Shown: piece by piece, positions 15,574 to 24,887 of the stretch | Position numbering within the stretch: position 1 is the first letter of the stretch | Layout of the letters: each line of letters begins with the position of its first letter | Assembly: GCA_964487155.1 (NCBI GenBank) | Contig: CAZAQB010000004.1 | Location: forward strand, 1 to 62,880 | Source: CAZAQB01 sp964487155 | GTDB lineage: Bacteria; Pseudomonadota; Gammaproteobacteria; Nitrococcales; Nitrococcaceae | Reading direction: 5' to 3' | DNA length: 62,880 nucleotides | Made by a program: the position numbers and the translations under genes | The notes under the pieces: generated by a model | Seen by the model: the letters and a program-made list of their open reading frames with translations, nothing else | Database searches by the model: none | What the model was told of the DNA's origin: nothing

Positions 15574-17652
15574 TCAGGCCTCCGCGTACTCGGCCATCAG
15601 CGCCTGCTGGGCGCAGAAGGGCTCCTCGCCCTCGGCCGGTTCCACCCGCTGATAGCTGCCGTCCGGTTGCAGCAGCCAGGCCTGGGTGTTGTCCCGCAGG
15701 TAGTAGTCCAGGTCTCTGACCACCCGATCCCGGGCGCCCTGCGCCTCCAGCGGAAAGCAGGTCTCCACCCGCCGGAAGAAGTTGCGTTCCATCCAGTCGG
15801 CACTGGCGAGATAGATCTCCGGCTTGCCGTCGTTGCCGAAATAGAACACCCGGGGATGCTCCAGGAAACGTCCGATGATGGAACGCACGCGGATGTTCTC
15901 AGAGATGCCGGGCACCCTGGGGCGCAGGCAGCACATGCCGCGCACGATCAGGTCGATGGACGCGCCGGCCATGGCGGCGGCGTACAGGGCCTGGATGATG
16001 CGGGGCTCCACCAGGGAGTTCACCTTGACGATGATGCGCCCGGGCCGGCCGGCGTTGGCGAGTTCCGTCTCCCGCCCGATCTTGGCGATCAGGCCCTCGT
16101 GGAGCGTGAAGGGCGACTCCAGCAGCTTCTGCAGGCGGGATACCTTGCCCAGGCTGGTCAGCTGCAGGAATACCTGGTGCACGTCCTGGGTGAGCTTGTC
16201 ATCGGCGGTGAGCAGACCGTAGTCGGTGTACAGACGCGCGGTGCGCGAGTGGTAGTTGCCGGTGCCGAGGTGGACGTACTTGCGGAACTGCTGCTTCTCC
16301 CGGCGCACCACCAGCACCATCTTGGCGTGCGTCTTGTGGCCCACCACGCCGTACACGACATGGGCGCCCGCCTCCTGCAGGCGATTCGCCAGCTTGATGT
16401 TTGCTTCCTCATCGAAGCGCGCGCGCAGCTCCACCACCACGGTCACCTCCTTGCCGGCCCGCGCCGCCGCCACCAAGTGGTCCACCAGGGCGGAGTCCGG
16501 CCCGGTGCGGTAGAGGGTCTGCTTGATGGCCACCACGTCCGGATCGGCGGCCGCCTGGCGCAGGAAGTCCACCACCGGGGCGAACGACTGGAACGGGTGG
16601 TGCAGCAGCACATCGCGCTCGCGCATCACCTCGAACAGGTTGCTGCCGCGGGACAGGCGTCCGGGCAGGCCGGGGGTGAAGGAGGGGTACTTGAGATCGG
16701 GGCGGTCCACCAGGTCGTACACCGCCAGCAGGCGGTTGACGTTTACCGGGCCGTCCACCTGGTAGAGGTCGTCCCGGCCCAGCTCGAATTCGTTGAGCAG
16801 GAAATCCGACATGTACTCCGGGCAGTTGGCGGCCACCTCCAGGCGCACCGCATCTCCGTAGCGCCGGGACAGCAGTTCGCCCTCCATGGCCCGCAGCAGG
16901 TCGTCCACTTCCTCTTCGTCCACGAACAGATCGCTGTTGCGAGTGACCCGGAACTGGAAGCAGCCGGTGGACTTCATGCCCGGGAACAGGTCGTTGACGT
17001 GGGCATGGATGACCGAGGAGAGAAACACGAAGTCGTAGGGGCCGTTGCCCTCCAGTTCCGGCGGCAGCTGAATCACCCGGGGCAGGGCCCGGGGCGCCTG
17101 CACCACCGCCAGGCCGCTGTTGCGGCCGAAGGCGTCCTTGCCCTCCAGGGAAACGATGAAATTCAGGCTCTTGTTCAGCACCTGGGGGAAGGGGTGGGCC
17201 GGATCCAGCCCGATGGGGCTCAGTACCGGCGCCAGGGATCCCTCGAAGTATTCCCGCACCCAGGCCCGCACCTCCGGCGTCCACTCGCTGCGGCGCAGAA
17301 AACGGATGCTGTTCTCGGCGAGCTTGGGCGTGAGCACGTCGTTCAGGGCGGCATACTGCTGGGCCACCAGCGCGTGGGCCCGGTTGCCGATGACGCGCAG
17401 CAGTTCCTGAGGGGAGCGATTGTCGGGCCCGGCCTGTATCGAGCCCATCTCCATGGCCTGCTTCAGTCCGGCCACGCGGATCTCGAAGAACTCGTCTAGA
17501 TTGGTGCTCGAGATGCACAGGAACTTGAGGCGCTCCAGCAGCGGTATGCTGGCGTCGTCCAGGGCCTGCAGCAGCACCCGGTGGTTGAACTCCAGCAGGC
17601 TCAGCTGGCGATTCAGGTAGAGGTCGGGCTGCTTCAGGTCCGGCGTGTCCAT
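15574..17652 (-). CDS. ppk1: Polyphosphate kinase 1
   Basis: A 692-residue enzyme with all four Ppk1 domains: N-domain (YLNRQLSLLEFN), head domain, and two PLD-like C domains with catalytic-histidine segment KTHAKMVLV and the following HLGTGNYHSRTARLYTDYG-type block. It makes polyphosphate reversibly from ATP. ATG 17652 (MDTPDLKQPD) is preferred because CGGAGA precedes it by six bases; an in-frame ATG at 17679 has no ribosome binding site. It is convergent with ppx, so synthesis and breakdown genes sit tail to tail. Confidence 0.95.
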   Translation of the reverse strand: MDTPDLKQPDLYLNRQLSLLEFNHRVLLQALDDASIPLLERLKFLCISSTNLDEFFEIRVAGLKQAMEMGSIQAGPDNRSPQELLRVIGNRAHALVAQQYAALNDVLTPKLAENSIRFLRRSEWTPEVRAWVREYFEGSLAPVLSPIGLDPAHPFPQVLNKSLNFIVSLEGKDAFGRNSGLAVVQAPRALPRVIQLPPELEGNGPYDFVFLSSVIHAHVNDLFPGMKSTGCFQFRVTRNSDLFVDEEEVDDLLRAMEGELLSRRYGDAVRLEVAANCPEYMSDFLLNEFELGRDDLYQVDGPVNVNRLLAVYDLVDRPDLKYPSFTPGLPGRLSRGSNLFEVMRERDVLLHHPFQSFAPVVDFLRQAAADPDVVAIKQTLYRTGPDSALVDHLVAAARAGKEVTVVVELRARFDEEANIKLANRLQEAGAHVVYGVVGHKTHAKMVLVVRREKQQFRKYVHLGTGNYHSRTARLYTDYGLLTADDKLTQDVHQVFLQLTSLGKVSRLQKLLESPFTLHEGLIAKIGRETELANAGRPGRIIVKVNSLVEPRIIQALYAAAMAGASIDLIVRGMCCLRPRVPGISENIRVRSIIGRFLEHPRVFYFGNDGKPEIYLASADWMERNFFRRVETCFPLEAQGARDRVVRDLDYYLRDNTQAWLLQPDGSYQRVEPAEGEEPFCAQQALMAEYAEA

Positions 17653-17892
17653 GCGTTCTCCGGGGACGATCTTCGGCATTGCTGGCGGCCACTGCCCGGG
17701 CAGCCTAGGCAGCCCGCATTACGGTTCTATGACGGCCATGCCGCGCGGAGTATACCAGCGCCGATCCGCCTGCCGGCCAGGCGCCACCTTGCAAAGTCGC
17801 TGGTCGCGCCCTATCAGACTGGGAGGTATGCGCTCGGACCGCCACCCTGGGCATGCCCCGTACCAACCCGTCCGCAAGCCGCAGGAGCCGTC

Positions 17893-18039
17893 ATGGAGAA
17901 CCCGGAATCCCGCCGCAAGCGCCGGCGCTGGCCGCCTCGCGTGAAACGCCGCGGAACCGCTGCCGCGGCCCCGATCCCGCCCAAGACCGACCACCGCCCG
18001 GGCCCCGCCAGCGAAGATGACGCCGCGACGCCCCGCTAG
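17893..18039 (+). CDS. Possible small Arg/Pro-rich protein
   Basis: A 48-codon frame starting ATG 17893 with GGAG six bases upstream, encoding a very basic N-terminal half (RRKRRRWPPRVKRRG) and an acidic tail (SEDDAATPR). It fills much of the gap between ppk1 and the TetR gene. I do not recognise a family. A GC-rich genome yields such frames by chance, so the only support is the ribosome binding site and the charge segregation. The rest of the roughly 450-base gap shows only the TetR promoter. Confidence 0.3.
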   Translation: MENPESRRKRRRWPPRVKRRGTAAAAPIPPKTDHRPGPASEDDAATPR

Positions 18040-18055
18040 GAGTCTGCCGTGGCCG

Positions 18056-18084
18056 TTGCCACCGGAGCCCATCTGGCATAGAGT
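18056..18084 (+). promoter_or_regulatory. Sigma70-type promoter of the beta-oxidation operon
   Basis: TTGCCA (18056-18061, 5 of 6) and TAGAGT (18079-18084, 4 of 6) separated by 17 bases. The predicted transcript would begin around 18091, at the left edge of the palindrome that follows. Confidence 0.55.
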
Positions 18085-18088
18085 CTGG

Positions 18089-18112
18089 CCTCCATACGGT
18101 GGCGTATGGAGG
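18089..18112. promoter_or_regulatory. Perfect palindromic operator, likely TetR-regulator binding site
   Basis: CCTCCATACG-gtgg-CGTATGGAGG: 10-base arms, perfectly complementary, 4-base centre. It sits immediately downstream of the predicted -10 and runs into the GGAGGAGG ribosome binding site (18108-18115) of the TetR gene. Position and symmetry fit an autoregulatory operator; in RNA it could also form a hairpin that hides the ribosome binding site. Confidence 0.65.
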
Positions 18113-18123
18113 AGGCGGCCCCG

Positions 18124-18777
18124 GTGAGCGTGTCCCTGCGCCAGTCGCTGAGCGCCGATGACTGGGCCTCGGCCGCGCTGGACGCCCTTGCTGACGCCGG
18201 CATGAAGGGGTTGGCGGTGGAACCGCTGGCGCGGCGGCTCGGGGTCACCAAGGGCAGCTTCTACTGGCACTTCGCGAACCGCCGTGCACTGCTCAAGGCG
18301 GCCCTTGTGCTCTGGGAGCACCGCCAGACCGACGAGGTGCTGGAACGCGCGGCACGGGAGGCCGACCCGCGCCTGCGACTGGTGAGGCTGTTCCGGGAGG
18401 CCGATGGCAGCCGCCGGGCCGGCCGGCTGTACCTGAATCTCACCGGTGCCACCGAGAACCGGCTGGTGGCCGAGGTGGTCAGGCGAGTCATGGAGCACCG
18501 CCTGGGCTTTCTCGGCGACTGCTACCGGGACATGGGCCTGGCAGCAGAGCAGGCGCGCTCGCGGGCGGTGCTGGCCTACTCGGTGTTCATCGGCACCCTG
18601 GCCCTGCGCCGCGACGCGCCGGACATGGTGCCCGCCGGGCCGAAGTTCCGGGAGCACCTGGAGCACATCTGCGTGGCGCTGATCCCGGGCTACCGCCCGG
18701 CAATGCTGGAAATCATCGAGGCAGGGGCGGGCACGTGCGCCCCGGTGGAAGGTGAGATCCTTCAGGAGGATGACTGA
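18124..18777 (+). CDS. TetR/AcrR family regulator of the fatty-acid operon
   Basis: A 217-residue repressor-type protein with an N-terminal helix-turn-helix (LARRLGVTKGSFYWHFANRRALL) and a variable ligand-binding C-terminal domain. GTG 18124 is preferred because GGAGGAGG ends eight bases upstream; the earlier ATG 18106 lies inside the palindrome and overlaps that ribosome binding site. Its stop overlaps the fadE start by one base (TGATG), so it is the first gene of the beta-oxidation operon. By analogy with PsrA/FadR-type TetR proteins it probably senses acyl-CoA or fatty acids; that ligand is an inference. Confidence 0.88.
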   Translation: MSVSLRQSLSADDWASAALDALADAGMKGLAVEPLARRLGVTKGSFYWHFANRRALLKAALVLWEHRQTDEVLERAAREADPRLRLVRLFREADGSRRAGRLYLNLTGATENRLVAEVVRRVMEHRLGFLGDCYRDMGLAAEQARSRAVLAYSVFIGTLALRRDAPDMVPAGPKFREHLEHICVALIPGYRPAMLEIIEAGAGTCAPVEGEILQEDD

Positions 18778-21245
18778 TGACGGTGCTGATTTCCCTGCTG
18801 GTCGCCCTGGGCCTGGCCTGGGGTCTTGCCTACCGGGGCGCGTCCCTGGCGCTCTGGAGCGGCGCCCTGGCGGCCTATCTGCTGGCGCTGGCCGCGGTGG
18901 GCGTGCTGGGCGCAGGCGGCCTGTTGCTGGCGCTGGTCCTGGCGGTGCCGCTGCTGGCGGTGCTGAACGTTTCCGGCTGGCGCCGGCAGCTGATCACGGC
19001 GCGGGTGTTCGAGCCCTTCCGGCGGGCCCTGCCCCCCATGACCCAGACCGAGCAGGAGGCCCTGGAGGCCGGCGACGTCTGGTGGGAGGCCGATCTGTTC
19101 CGGGGACGCCCCGACTGGCGCCGGCTGCTGGACCTGCGCATCACCCGCCTGTCGACCGAGGAACAGGCCTTCCTGGACGATCAGGTGGAGCGCCTGTGCG
19201 CCATGCTGGACGAGGATCAGATCGTCCGCCAGGACCACGACCTCGCTCCCGAGGTTTGGGAGTTCCTGAAGCGGGAGCGTTTCTTCAGCCTGATCATCCC
19301 CCGCGACTACGGCGGGCGGCAGTTCTCGTCCCTGGCCCAGTCCGCGGTGGTCGCCAAGGTATCCACCCGCAGCCTGTCGGCGGCGGTGAGCGTCATGGTC
19401 CCCAACTCCCTGGGCCCCGGCGAGTTGCTGATGAAGTACGGCACCGATGAGCAGAAGGACTACTGGCTGCCGCGGCTGGCGGACGGCCGGGAGATCCCCT
19501 GCTTCGCCCTCACCGGGCCGGACGTGGGCTCAGATGCGGGCTCCATGCCGGACTACGGCGTCGTCTGCAAGGGAAGCCACGATGGCCAGGAAGTGCTCGG
19601 CATCCGGGTCAATTTCAGCAAGCGCTACATCACCCTGGCGCCGGTGGCGACGGTGGTGGGGCTGGCCTTCAAGCTGTTCGACCCCGACCACCTGCTGGGG
19701 GAGCGCAACGAGATCGGCATCACCTGCGCGCTGGTCCCTGCCGGCCACCCGGGGGTCGAGGTGGGCCGGCGCCACTTCCCCATGGGGCTCGCCTTCCAGA
19801 ACGGTCCGGTGGAAGGCGAAGACGTCTTCATCCCCATGGACTGGATCATCGGTGGCCCGCAGATGGCGGGGCGCGGCTGGCGCATGCTGGTGGAGTGCCT
19901 GTCGGTGGGCCGGGCCATCTCGCTGCCGGCCCTGGCCACTGCCGCCAGCAAGCTCAGCTATCGGATGACCGGCGCCTACGCCCGCATCCGCCGCCAGTTC
20001 AAGCTGCCCATCGGCCGCTTCGAGGGCGTGCAGGAGGCCATGGCTCGCATCGGTGCCAGCACCTACATGCTGGAGGCGGCCCGCACCCTGACCGCCAGCG
20101 CCGGCGATCTCGGCATCAAGCCTTCGGTGGTCTCGGCCATCGCCAAGTACCACATGACCGAGACCATGCGCCGGGTGATCGACGACGCCATGGACATCCA
20201 CGCCGGACGCAGCATCATCTTCGGGCCCCGCAACTACCTGGGCTACGCCTACCAGGCCACGCCGGTGGCGATCACCGTGGAAGGGGCCAACATCCTGACG
20301 CGCAACCTGATGATCTTCGGGCAGGGCGCCATCCGCTGCCATCCTTACGTGCTGGCGGAGATGCAGGCCGCCGCCGACCCGGACAAGGCTCGGGGCCTGG
20401 CGGCCTTCGACCAGGCGCTGTTCGGCCACATCGGCTATAGCATCAACCGGGCGGTGCGGGCCTTCACCCTGGGTCTCACCGGGGCACGGCTGGCCGGCAC
20501 ACCGGTGCCGGGGCCCAACGGCCGCCACTTCCAGCAACTGGAGCGCATGAGCGCGGCGCTGGCCTTCACCTCCGATGTCGCGATGGGGGTGCTGGGCGGC
20601 GACCTGAAGCGCCGCGAGCGTCTCTCCGCGCGGCTTGGCGACGTTCTGAGCCATCTCTACCTGGCCTCCGCGGTGCTGAAGTATCACGAGGAGGCCGGCC
20701 GGCCCGCGGCGGAGCAGCCCTACGTGGACTGGTGCCTGGCCCACGCCCTGCACCAGTGCCAGCAGGCCCTGGACGAGTTCTTCCAGAACTTCCCGCGCGG
20801 CATGCTGGCACGCGTCGTGCGCCGCTGCGTGTTCCCACTGGGCCGGCCCTACCGGGCGCCTGCCGACGACACTGGCCAGGCCGTGGCCGAGGCCATGATG
20901 CGGCCGGGCGGCGTGCGCGAGCGCCTCGGTCAGGGCATGTACCTGGGCCACGACGCCGACGACCCCACCGGGCGCATGGAGCACACCTTCAACCTGCTGG
21001 TGGAGGTGGAGCCGCTCTACGAGCGTTTCCTGAAGGCGGCCGGCAAGACGGACGTGCAGGGCTTCACCTTCGAGCAACGCCTGGCGGCCTGCGTGGCCAA
21101 CGGCGCCCTGACCGAGGCCGAGGCGGAAAAGGTGGGGGCCTACGAGGCGCTGCGTTACGACGCCATCCTCACCGACGCCATGGATCCAGCCGAACTGTCC
21201 CCCCGCAACTTCAAGCCGGCCCAGCCGGGCCGCCGGGTCGCCTGA
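18777..21245 (+). CDS. fadE: Acyl-CoA dehydrogenase, FadE type
   Basis: An 822-residue enzyme, the length of gammaproteobacterial FadE. The N-terminal 70 residues are two or three hydrophobic segments (membrane anchoring), followed by the acyl-CoA dehydrogenase N, middle and C domains (CFALTGPDVGSDAGSMPDYG; KYHMTETMRRVIDDAMDIHAG; substrate-binding YQATPVAITVEGANILTRN-type block) and a C-terminal DUF1974 region. It introduces the trans-2 double bond in beta-oxidation and passes electrons to ETF. Translationally coupled to the TetR gene. Confidence 0.95.
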   Translation: MTVLISLLVALGLAWGLAYRGASLALWSGALAAYLLALAAVGVLGAGGLLLALVLAVPLLAVLNVSGWRRQLITARVFEPFRRALPPMTQTEQEALEAGDVWWEADLFRGRPDWRRLLDLRITRLSTEEQAFLDDQVERLCAMLDEDQIVRQDHDLAPEVWEFLKRERFFSLIIPRDYGGRQFSSLAQSAVVAKVSTRSLSAAVSVMVPNSLGPGELLMKYGTDEQKDYWLPRLADGREIPCFALTGPDVGSDAGSMPDYGVVCKGSHDGQEVLGIRVNFSKRYITLAPVATVVGLAFKLFDPDHLLGERNEIGITCALVPAGHPGVEVGRRHFPMGLAFQNGPVEGEDVFIPMDWIIGGPQMAGRGWRMLVECLSVGRAISLPALATAASKLSYRMTGAYARIRRQFKLPIGRFEGVQEAMARIGASTYMLEAARTLTASAGDLGIKPSVVSAIAKYHMTETMRRVIDDAMDIHAGRSIIFGPRNYLGYAYQATPVAITVEGANILTRNLMIFGQGAIRCHPYVLAEMQAAADPDKARGLAAFDQALFGHIGYSINRAVRAFTLGLTGARLAGTPVPGPNGRHFQQLERMSAALAFTSDVAMGVLGGDLKRRERLSARLGDVLSHLYLASAVLKYHEEAGRPAAEQPYVDWCLAHALHQCQQALDEFFQNFPRGMLARVVRRCVFPLGRPYRAPADDTGQAVAEAMMRPGGVRERLGQGMYLGHDADDPTGRMEHTFNLLVEVEPLYERFLKAAGKTDVQGFTFEQRLAACVANGALTEAEAEKVGAYEALRYDAILTDAMDPAELSPRNFKPAQPGRRVA

Positions 21246-21263
21246 ACCAGGGGAGAAGCGAGC

Positions 21264-23648
21264 ATGGCGCAGCAGGATACGGCGGCGGCCGACTACCACG
21301 TGGTGCAGGCGGCGGTGCTGGGGGCCGGGGTCATGGGTTCCCAGATCGCCGCCCACCTGGCCAACTGCGGAATTTCCGTGTGGCTGTTCGAACTGGCGGC
21401 GCAGGGGGACGACCCCCGCGCCCATGCGCGGCGGGCCATCCGCAAGCTGGGCGGCCAGCGCCCGGCACCGCTGGCAGCCCCCGAGCAGGCGCAGCTGATC
21501 CACCCGGCCAGCTACGACACCGACCTGCATCGACTCGCGCACTGCGACCTGGTGATCGAGGCGGTGGCGGAACGCCTGGACATCAAGCGCGAGCTCTACG
21601 CGCGCATCGGCCCCCATCTGCCGGTTCACGCCCTGGTGGGCAGCAACACCTCCGGACTGTCGGTGAATGCCCTGGCTCAGGTACTGCCCGAGCCCATGCA
21701 GGCGCGTTTCTGCGGCGTGCATTTTTTCAATCCGCCGCGCTACATGCCCCTGGTGGAGTTGGTGCCCCAGGCCGCCACCGACCCCGCCACCCTGGACCGG
21801 CTCGAGACCTTCCTGACCCGGCGCCTGGGCAAGAACGTGGTGCGGGCCAAGGACACCCCCAACTTCGTCGGCAATCGCATCGGCGTGTTCTCCATCATGG
21901 CCGCCATTCACCACGCCGATCACCTGGGCATTCCCTTTGACGTGGTGGACGCGCTGACCGGCCCGGCCATCGGCCGGCCCAAGAGCGCCACCTTCCGCAC
22001 CGCCGATCTGGTGGGCCTGGACACCCTGAAGCACGTGGTGGAGGGCTCCGCCGAGCGCCTGCAAGACGACCCCTGGCAGGGCTACCTGCGCCTGCCCGAG
22101 TGGATGAACCACCTGGTGGAGCAGGGCGCCCTGGGCCAGAAATCGGGCGCCGGGGTGTACCGCAAGGACAAGTCGGGCGTCCAGGTGCTGGACCCCGCCC
22201 AGGGCGACTACCGGCCCAGCGATGCGAGCCCCGGGGACGAAGTGGCCGGACTGCTCAAGGAAAAGGATCCGGGCCGGCGCCTCGCCGGCCTGCGCGCCAG
22301 CGACGCTCCCCAGGCGCAGTTCCTGTGGGCCATCCAGCGGGATCTGTTCCACTACGCCGCCTACTGGCTGGATAGCATCGCCGACAATGTCCGGGACGTG
22401 GACCTGGCGCTGCGCTGGGGCTTCGGCTGGCAGGAAGGGCCCTTCGAGATCTGGCAGGCTGCCGGCTGGGCGGATGTGGCACGCTGGATCGGCGAAGATA
22501 TTGCCCGGGGCGAGGCCATGGCATCGGTCCCGCTGCCCGACTGGGTGGCCGGGTTGGACCAGGTGCACAGCCCCGACGGTGCCTACGCTCCGGCCGACGA
22601 CGCCTGGCGCGGCCGTTCGAGCCTGCCGGTCTACCGCCGCCAGCGCATCCCCCTGACCCTGCGGGGCGAACCCCCGCCCGACTTCGGCCGGGCCGTGCTT
22701 GAGACCCCGGGCGTGCGCCTGTGGAGCCTGGAGGATGACATCGGCATCCTCAGCTTTCGCACCCGGCGCCACGCCGTGGGGCGGGAGGTGCTGGACGGGG
22801 TCATGGAGGCGGTGGACGCCGCCGAGGCCCGCTTCCAGGCCCTGGTCCTGTGGCAGGGCAGTGAACCCTTCAGCATCGGCGCGGACCTGAAGCAGGTGAC
22901 CACAGCTCTGGAGGCCGGCGACTACGCCACCCTGGAGCGCATGGTGGAGGCCTTCCAGCAGGCCACCGGACGGCTGCGCCACTCCCGGCTGCCGGTGGTG
23001 GCCGGCGTCCGGGGCATGGCCCTGGGAGGCGGCTGCGAATTCGTCCTGCACTGCGACCGGGTGGTGGCCGCACTCGAGACCTACATCGGCCTGGTGGAGG
23101 CCGGCGTGGGCCTGATCCCCGCCGGCGGCGGCTGCAAGGAGCTGGCCCGCCGGGCGGCCGCGGCTGCGCCAGACGGCGATCCGTTCCCGGCGCTGCGCAA
23201 CCACTTCGAGACGGTGGCGAAAGCGCGGGTGGGGGGCAGCGCCCTGGAGGGTCGGAGCCTGGGGCTCCTCGGGGAGCACAGCCTCGTGATCCCGCATTCC
23301 GCCGAGGTGCTTCACGTGGCGCTGGCGCAGGCGCGGGCGCTGGCCGAGGGCAACTACCGCCCGCCAGTGCTCGGGCCGGTCACCGTGGCCGGCCGGGAGG
23401 GCGTGGCCAACCTGCGGGCCACGCTGGCCAACATGCGCGAGGGCGGCTTCATCTCGGAGCATGACCGGCGGGTGGCGGATGCCGCCGCCGTGGCGCTGTG
23501 CGGCGGCGAGGTGGACAGCGCCAGCCGGGTCTCCGAGGACTGGCTGCTGCGCCTGGAGCGGGACGGCTTCATGGAGTTGCTGCGCTGCGCCGAGACCCAG
23601 CAGCGCATCGAGCACATGCTGCGCAACGGCAAGCCGCTGCGCAACTGA
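21264..23648 (+). CDS. 3-hydroxyacyl-CoA dehydrogenase/enoyl-CoA hydratase fusion (FadN-like order)
   Basis: A 794-residue multifunctional enzyme with the domains in reverse order to E. coli FadB. NAD-binding 3-hydroxyacyl-CoA dehydrogenase comes first (GAGVMGSQIA near residue 18; GVHFFNPPRYMPLVELV; NFVGNRIG), and a crotonase-fold hydratase is at the C-terminus (ALVLWQGSEPFSIGADL; GMALGGGCEFVLHCDRV; VEAGVGLIPAGGG). It performs hydration and oxidation in beta-oxidation. GGGGAGAAG precedes ATG 21264 and the gene lies 18 bases after fadE. The thiolase gene follows after 16 bases. Confidence 0.92.
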   Translation: MAQQDTAAADYHVVQAAVLGAGVMGSQIAAHLANCGISVWLFELAAQGDDPRAHARRAIRKLGGQRPAPLAAPEQAQLIHPASYDTDLHRLAHCDLVIEAVAERLDIKRELYARIGPHLPVHALVGSNTSGLSVNALAQVLPEPMQARFCGVHFFNPPRYMPLVELVPQAATDPATLDRLETFLTRRLGKNVVRAKDTPNFVGNRIGVFSIMAAIHHADHLGIPFDVVDALTGPAIGRPKSATFRTADLVGLDTLKHVVEGSAERLQDDPWQGYLRLPEWMNHLVEQGALGQKSGAGVYRKDKSGVQVLDPAQGDYRPSDASPGDEVAGLLKEKDPGRRLAGLRASDAPQAQFLWAIQRDLFHYAAYWLDSIADNVRDVDLALRWGFGWQEGPFEIWQAAGWADVARWIGEDIARGEAMASVPLPDWVAGLDQVHSPDGAYAPADDAWRGRSSLPVYRRQRIPLTLRGEPPPDFGRAVLETPGVRLWSLEDDIGILSFRTRRHAVGREVLDGVMEAVDAAEARFQALVLWQGSEPFSIGADLKQVTTALEAGDYATLERMVEAFQQATGRLRHSRLPVVAGVRGMALGGGCEFVLHCDRVVAALETYIGLVEAGVGLIPAGGGCKELARRAAAAAPDGDPFPALRNHFETVAKARVGGSALEGRSLGLLGEHSLVIPHSAEVLHVALAQARALAEGNYRPPVLGPVTVAGREGVANLRATLANMREGGFISEHDRRVADAAAVALCGGEVDSASRVSEDWLLRLERDGFMELLRCAETQQRIEHMLRNGKPLRN

Positions 23649-23664
23649 CCGCGGGGATCCTGAC

Positions 23665-24864
23665 ATGAGCAACCAGATCCAGGACGCCTACGTGGCCTCG
23701 GCCGTGCGCACCCCGGTGGGCAAGGCGCCCCGAGGGCAGTTCTCCCACACCCGGCCGGACGACCTGCTGGCGGACGTGCTGCGGGAAGCGGTGGCCCGGG
23801 TACCCGGCCTGGAGCCCGGGCGGGTGGAGGACGTGCTGGTGGGCTGCGCCATGCCCGAGGGCGCCCAGGGCCTCAACGTGGCGCGTATCGGCGCGCTGCT
23901 GGCCGGGTTCCCCGACAGCGTGCCCGGCGCCACGGTGAACCGGTTCTGCGCCTCCGGGCTGCAGACCGTCGCCATGGCCGCGGAACGCATCCGTCTGGGG
24001 GAGGCCGACTGCATCGTCGCCGGCGGCGTGGAGAGCATGAGCGCCGTGCCCATGATGGGGTTCCATCCGTCCTTCAACCCTGCCGTGTTCCACGGCGACG
24101 AGCAGCTCGCCATCGCCTTCGGCATGGGCATCACCGCCGAGAAGGTGGCACAGCGCTGGCAGGTATCCCGGGAAGCCCAGGACGCTTTCGCTCTGGAGAG
24201 CCACCGCCGGGCGGTGGCGGCCCGGGACGGCGGGGCCTTCGCCGACGAGATCCTGCCGGTCACCGTGCGCCGGCGCAGCGCCTCAGCCGAGGGCGCGGCC
24301 GTGCGCATCCAAGAACAGCAGGTCGCGGCGGACGAGGGGCCACGTGCGGACACCACCGCCGAGGCCCTGGCGAAGCTCAGGCCGGTGTTTGCGGCCAAGG
24401 GCAGCGTTACCGCCGGCAACAGCTCCCAGACCTCGGATGGGGCCGGTGCCGTGGTGTTGATGAGCGAGAGCCTGCTCAACGAACTCGGTGCCGAGCCCCT
24501 GGCCCGCTTCGCCGGCTTTTCGGTGGCCGGCGTGCCGCCGGAAATCATGGGCATTGGTCCGAAGGAGGCCATTCCACGGGTGCTGCGGCGGGCCGGCTGG
24601 AAGGACACCGATCTGGACTGGATCGAGCTCAACGAGGCCTTCGCCGCCCAGGCCCTGGCCGTGATCCGCGAGTTGGGTCTGGATCCGGATCGGGTCAACC
24701 CGATGGGCGGCGCCATCGCCCTGGGCCACCCTCTGGGCGCCACCGGCGCCGTGCGTACCGCCACCCTGGTGCACGGTCTGCGCCGCACCGGCGGCCGCCG
24801 GGGCATGGTGACCATGTGCGTGGGCACCGGCATGGGTGCAGCGGGCCTGTTCGAGGCCGCGTGA
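23665..24864 (+). CDS. Acetyl-CoA C-acyltransferase (thiolase)
   Basis: A 399-residue thiolase with nucleophilic Cys95 (NRFCASGLQT), the GHPLGATGA histidine motif and the C-terminal CVGTGMGAAG motif with the second cysteine. It cleaves 3-ketoacyl-CoA to acetyl-CoA in the last step of beta-oxidation. ATG 23665 is chosen because it gives the family N-terminus (MSNQIQDAYVASAVRTPVG), with GGGGA upstream; the frame is open further upstream into the preceding gene. It completes the TetR-fadE-fadN-thiolase operon. Whether it is FadA or FadI is not decidable here. Confidence 0.93.
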   Translation: MSNQIQDAYVASAVRTPVGKAPRGQFSHTRPDDLLADVLREAVARVPGLEPGRVEDVLVGCAMPEGAQGLNVARIGALLAGFPDSVPGATVNRFCASGLQTVAMAAERIRLGEADCIVAGGVESMSAVPMMGFHPSFNPAVFHGDEQLAIAFGMGITAEKVAQRWQVSREAQDAFALESHRRAVAARDGGAFADEILPVTVRRRSASAEGAAVRIQEQQVAADEGPRADTTAEALAKLRPVFAAKGSVTAGNSSQTSDGAGAVVLMSESLLNELGAEPLARFAGFSVAGVPPEIMGIGPKEAIPRVLRRAGWKDTDLDWIELNEAFAAQALAVIRELGLDPDRVNPMGGAIALGHPLGATGAVRTATLVHGLRRTGGRRGMVTMCVGTGMGAAGLFEAA

Positions 24865-24887
24865 GGGCGAACAGCCGGGTTTATTCA

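Noticed and set aside
19530..23672. A 1380-codon open frame on the minus strand opposite fadE and the dehydrogenase/hydratase gene.
   Set aside because: Its translation is His/Gln/Gly-rich with no domain, and both plus-strand genes are complete recognised enzymes. Long antisense frames are expected at this GC content.
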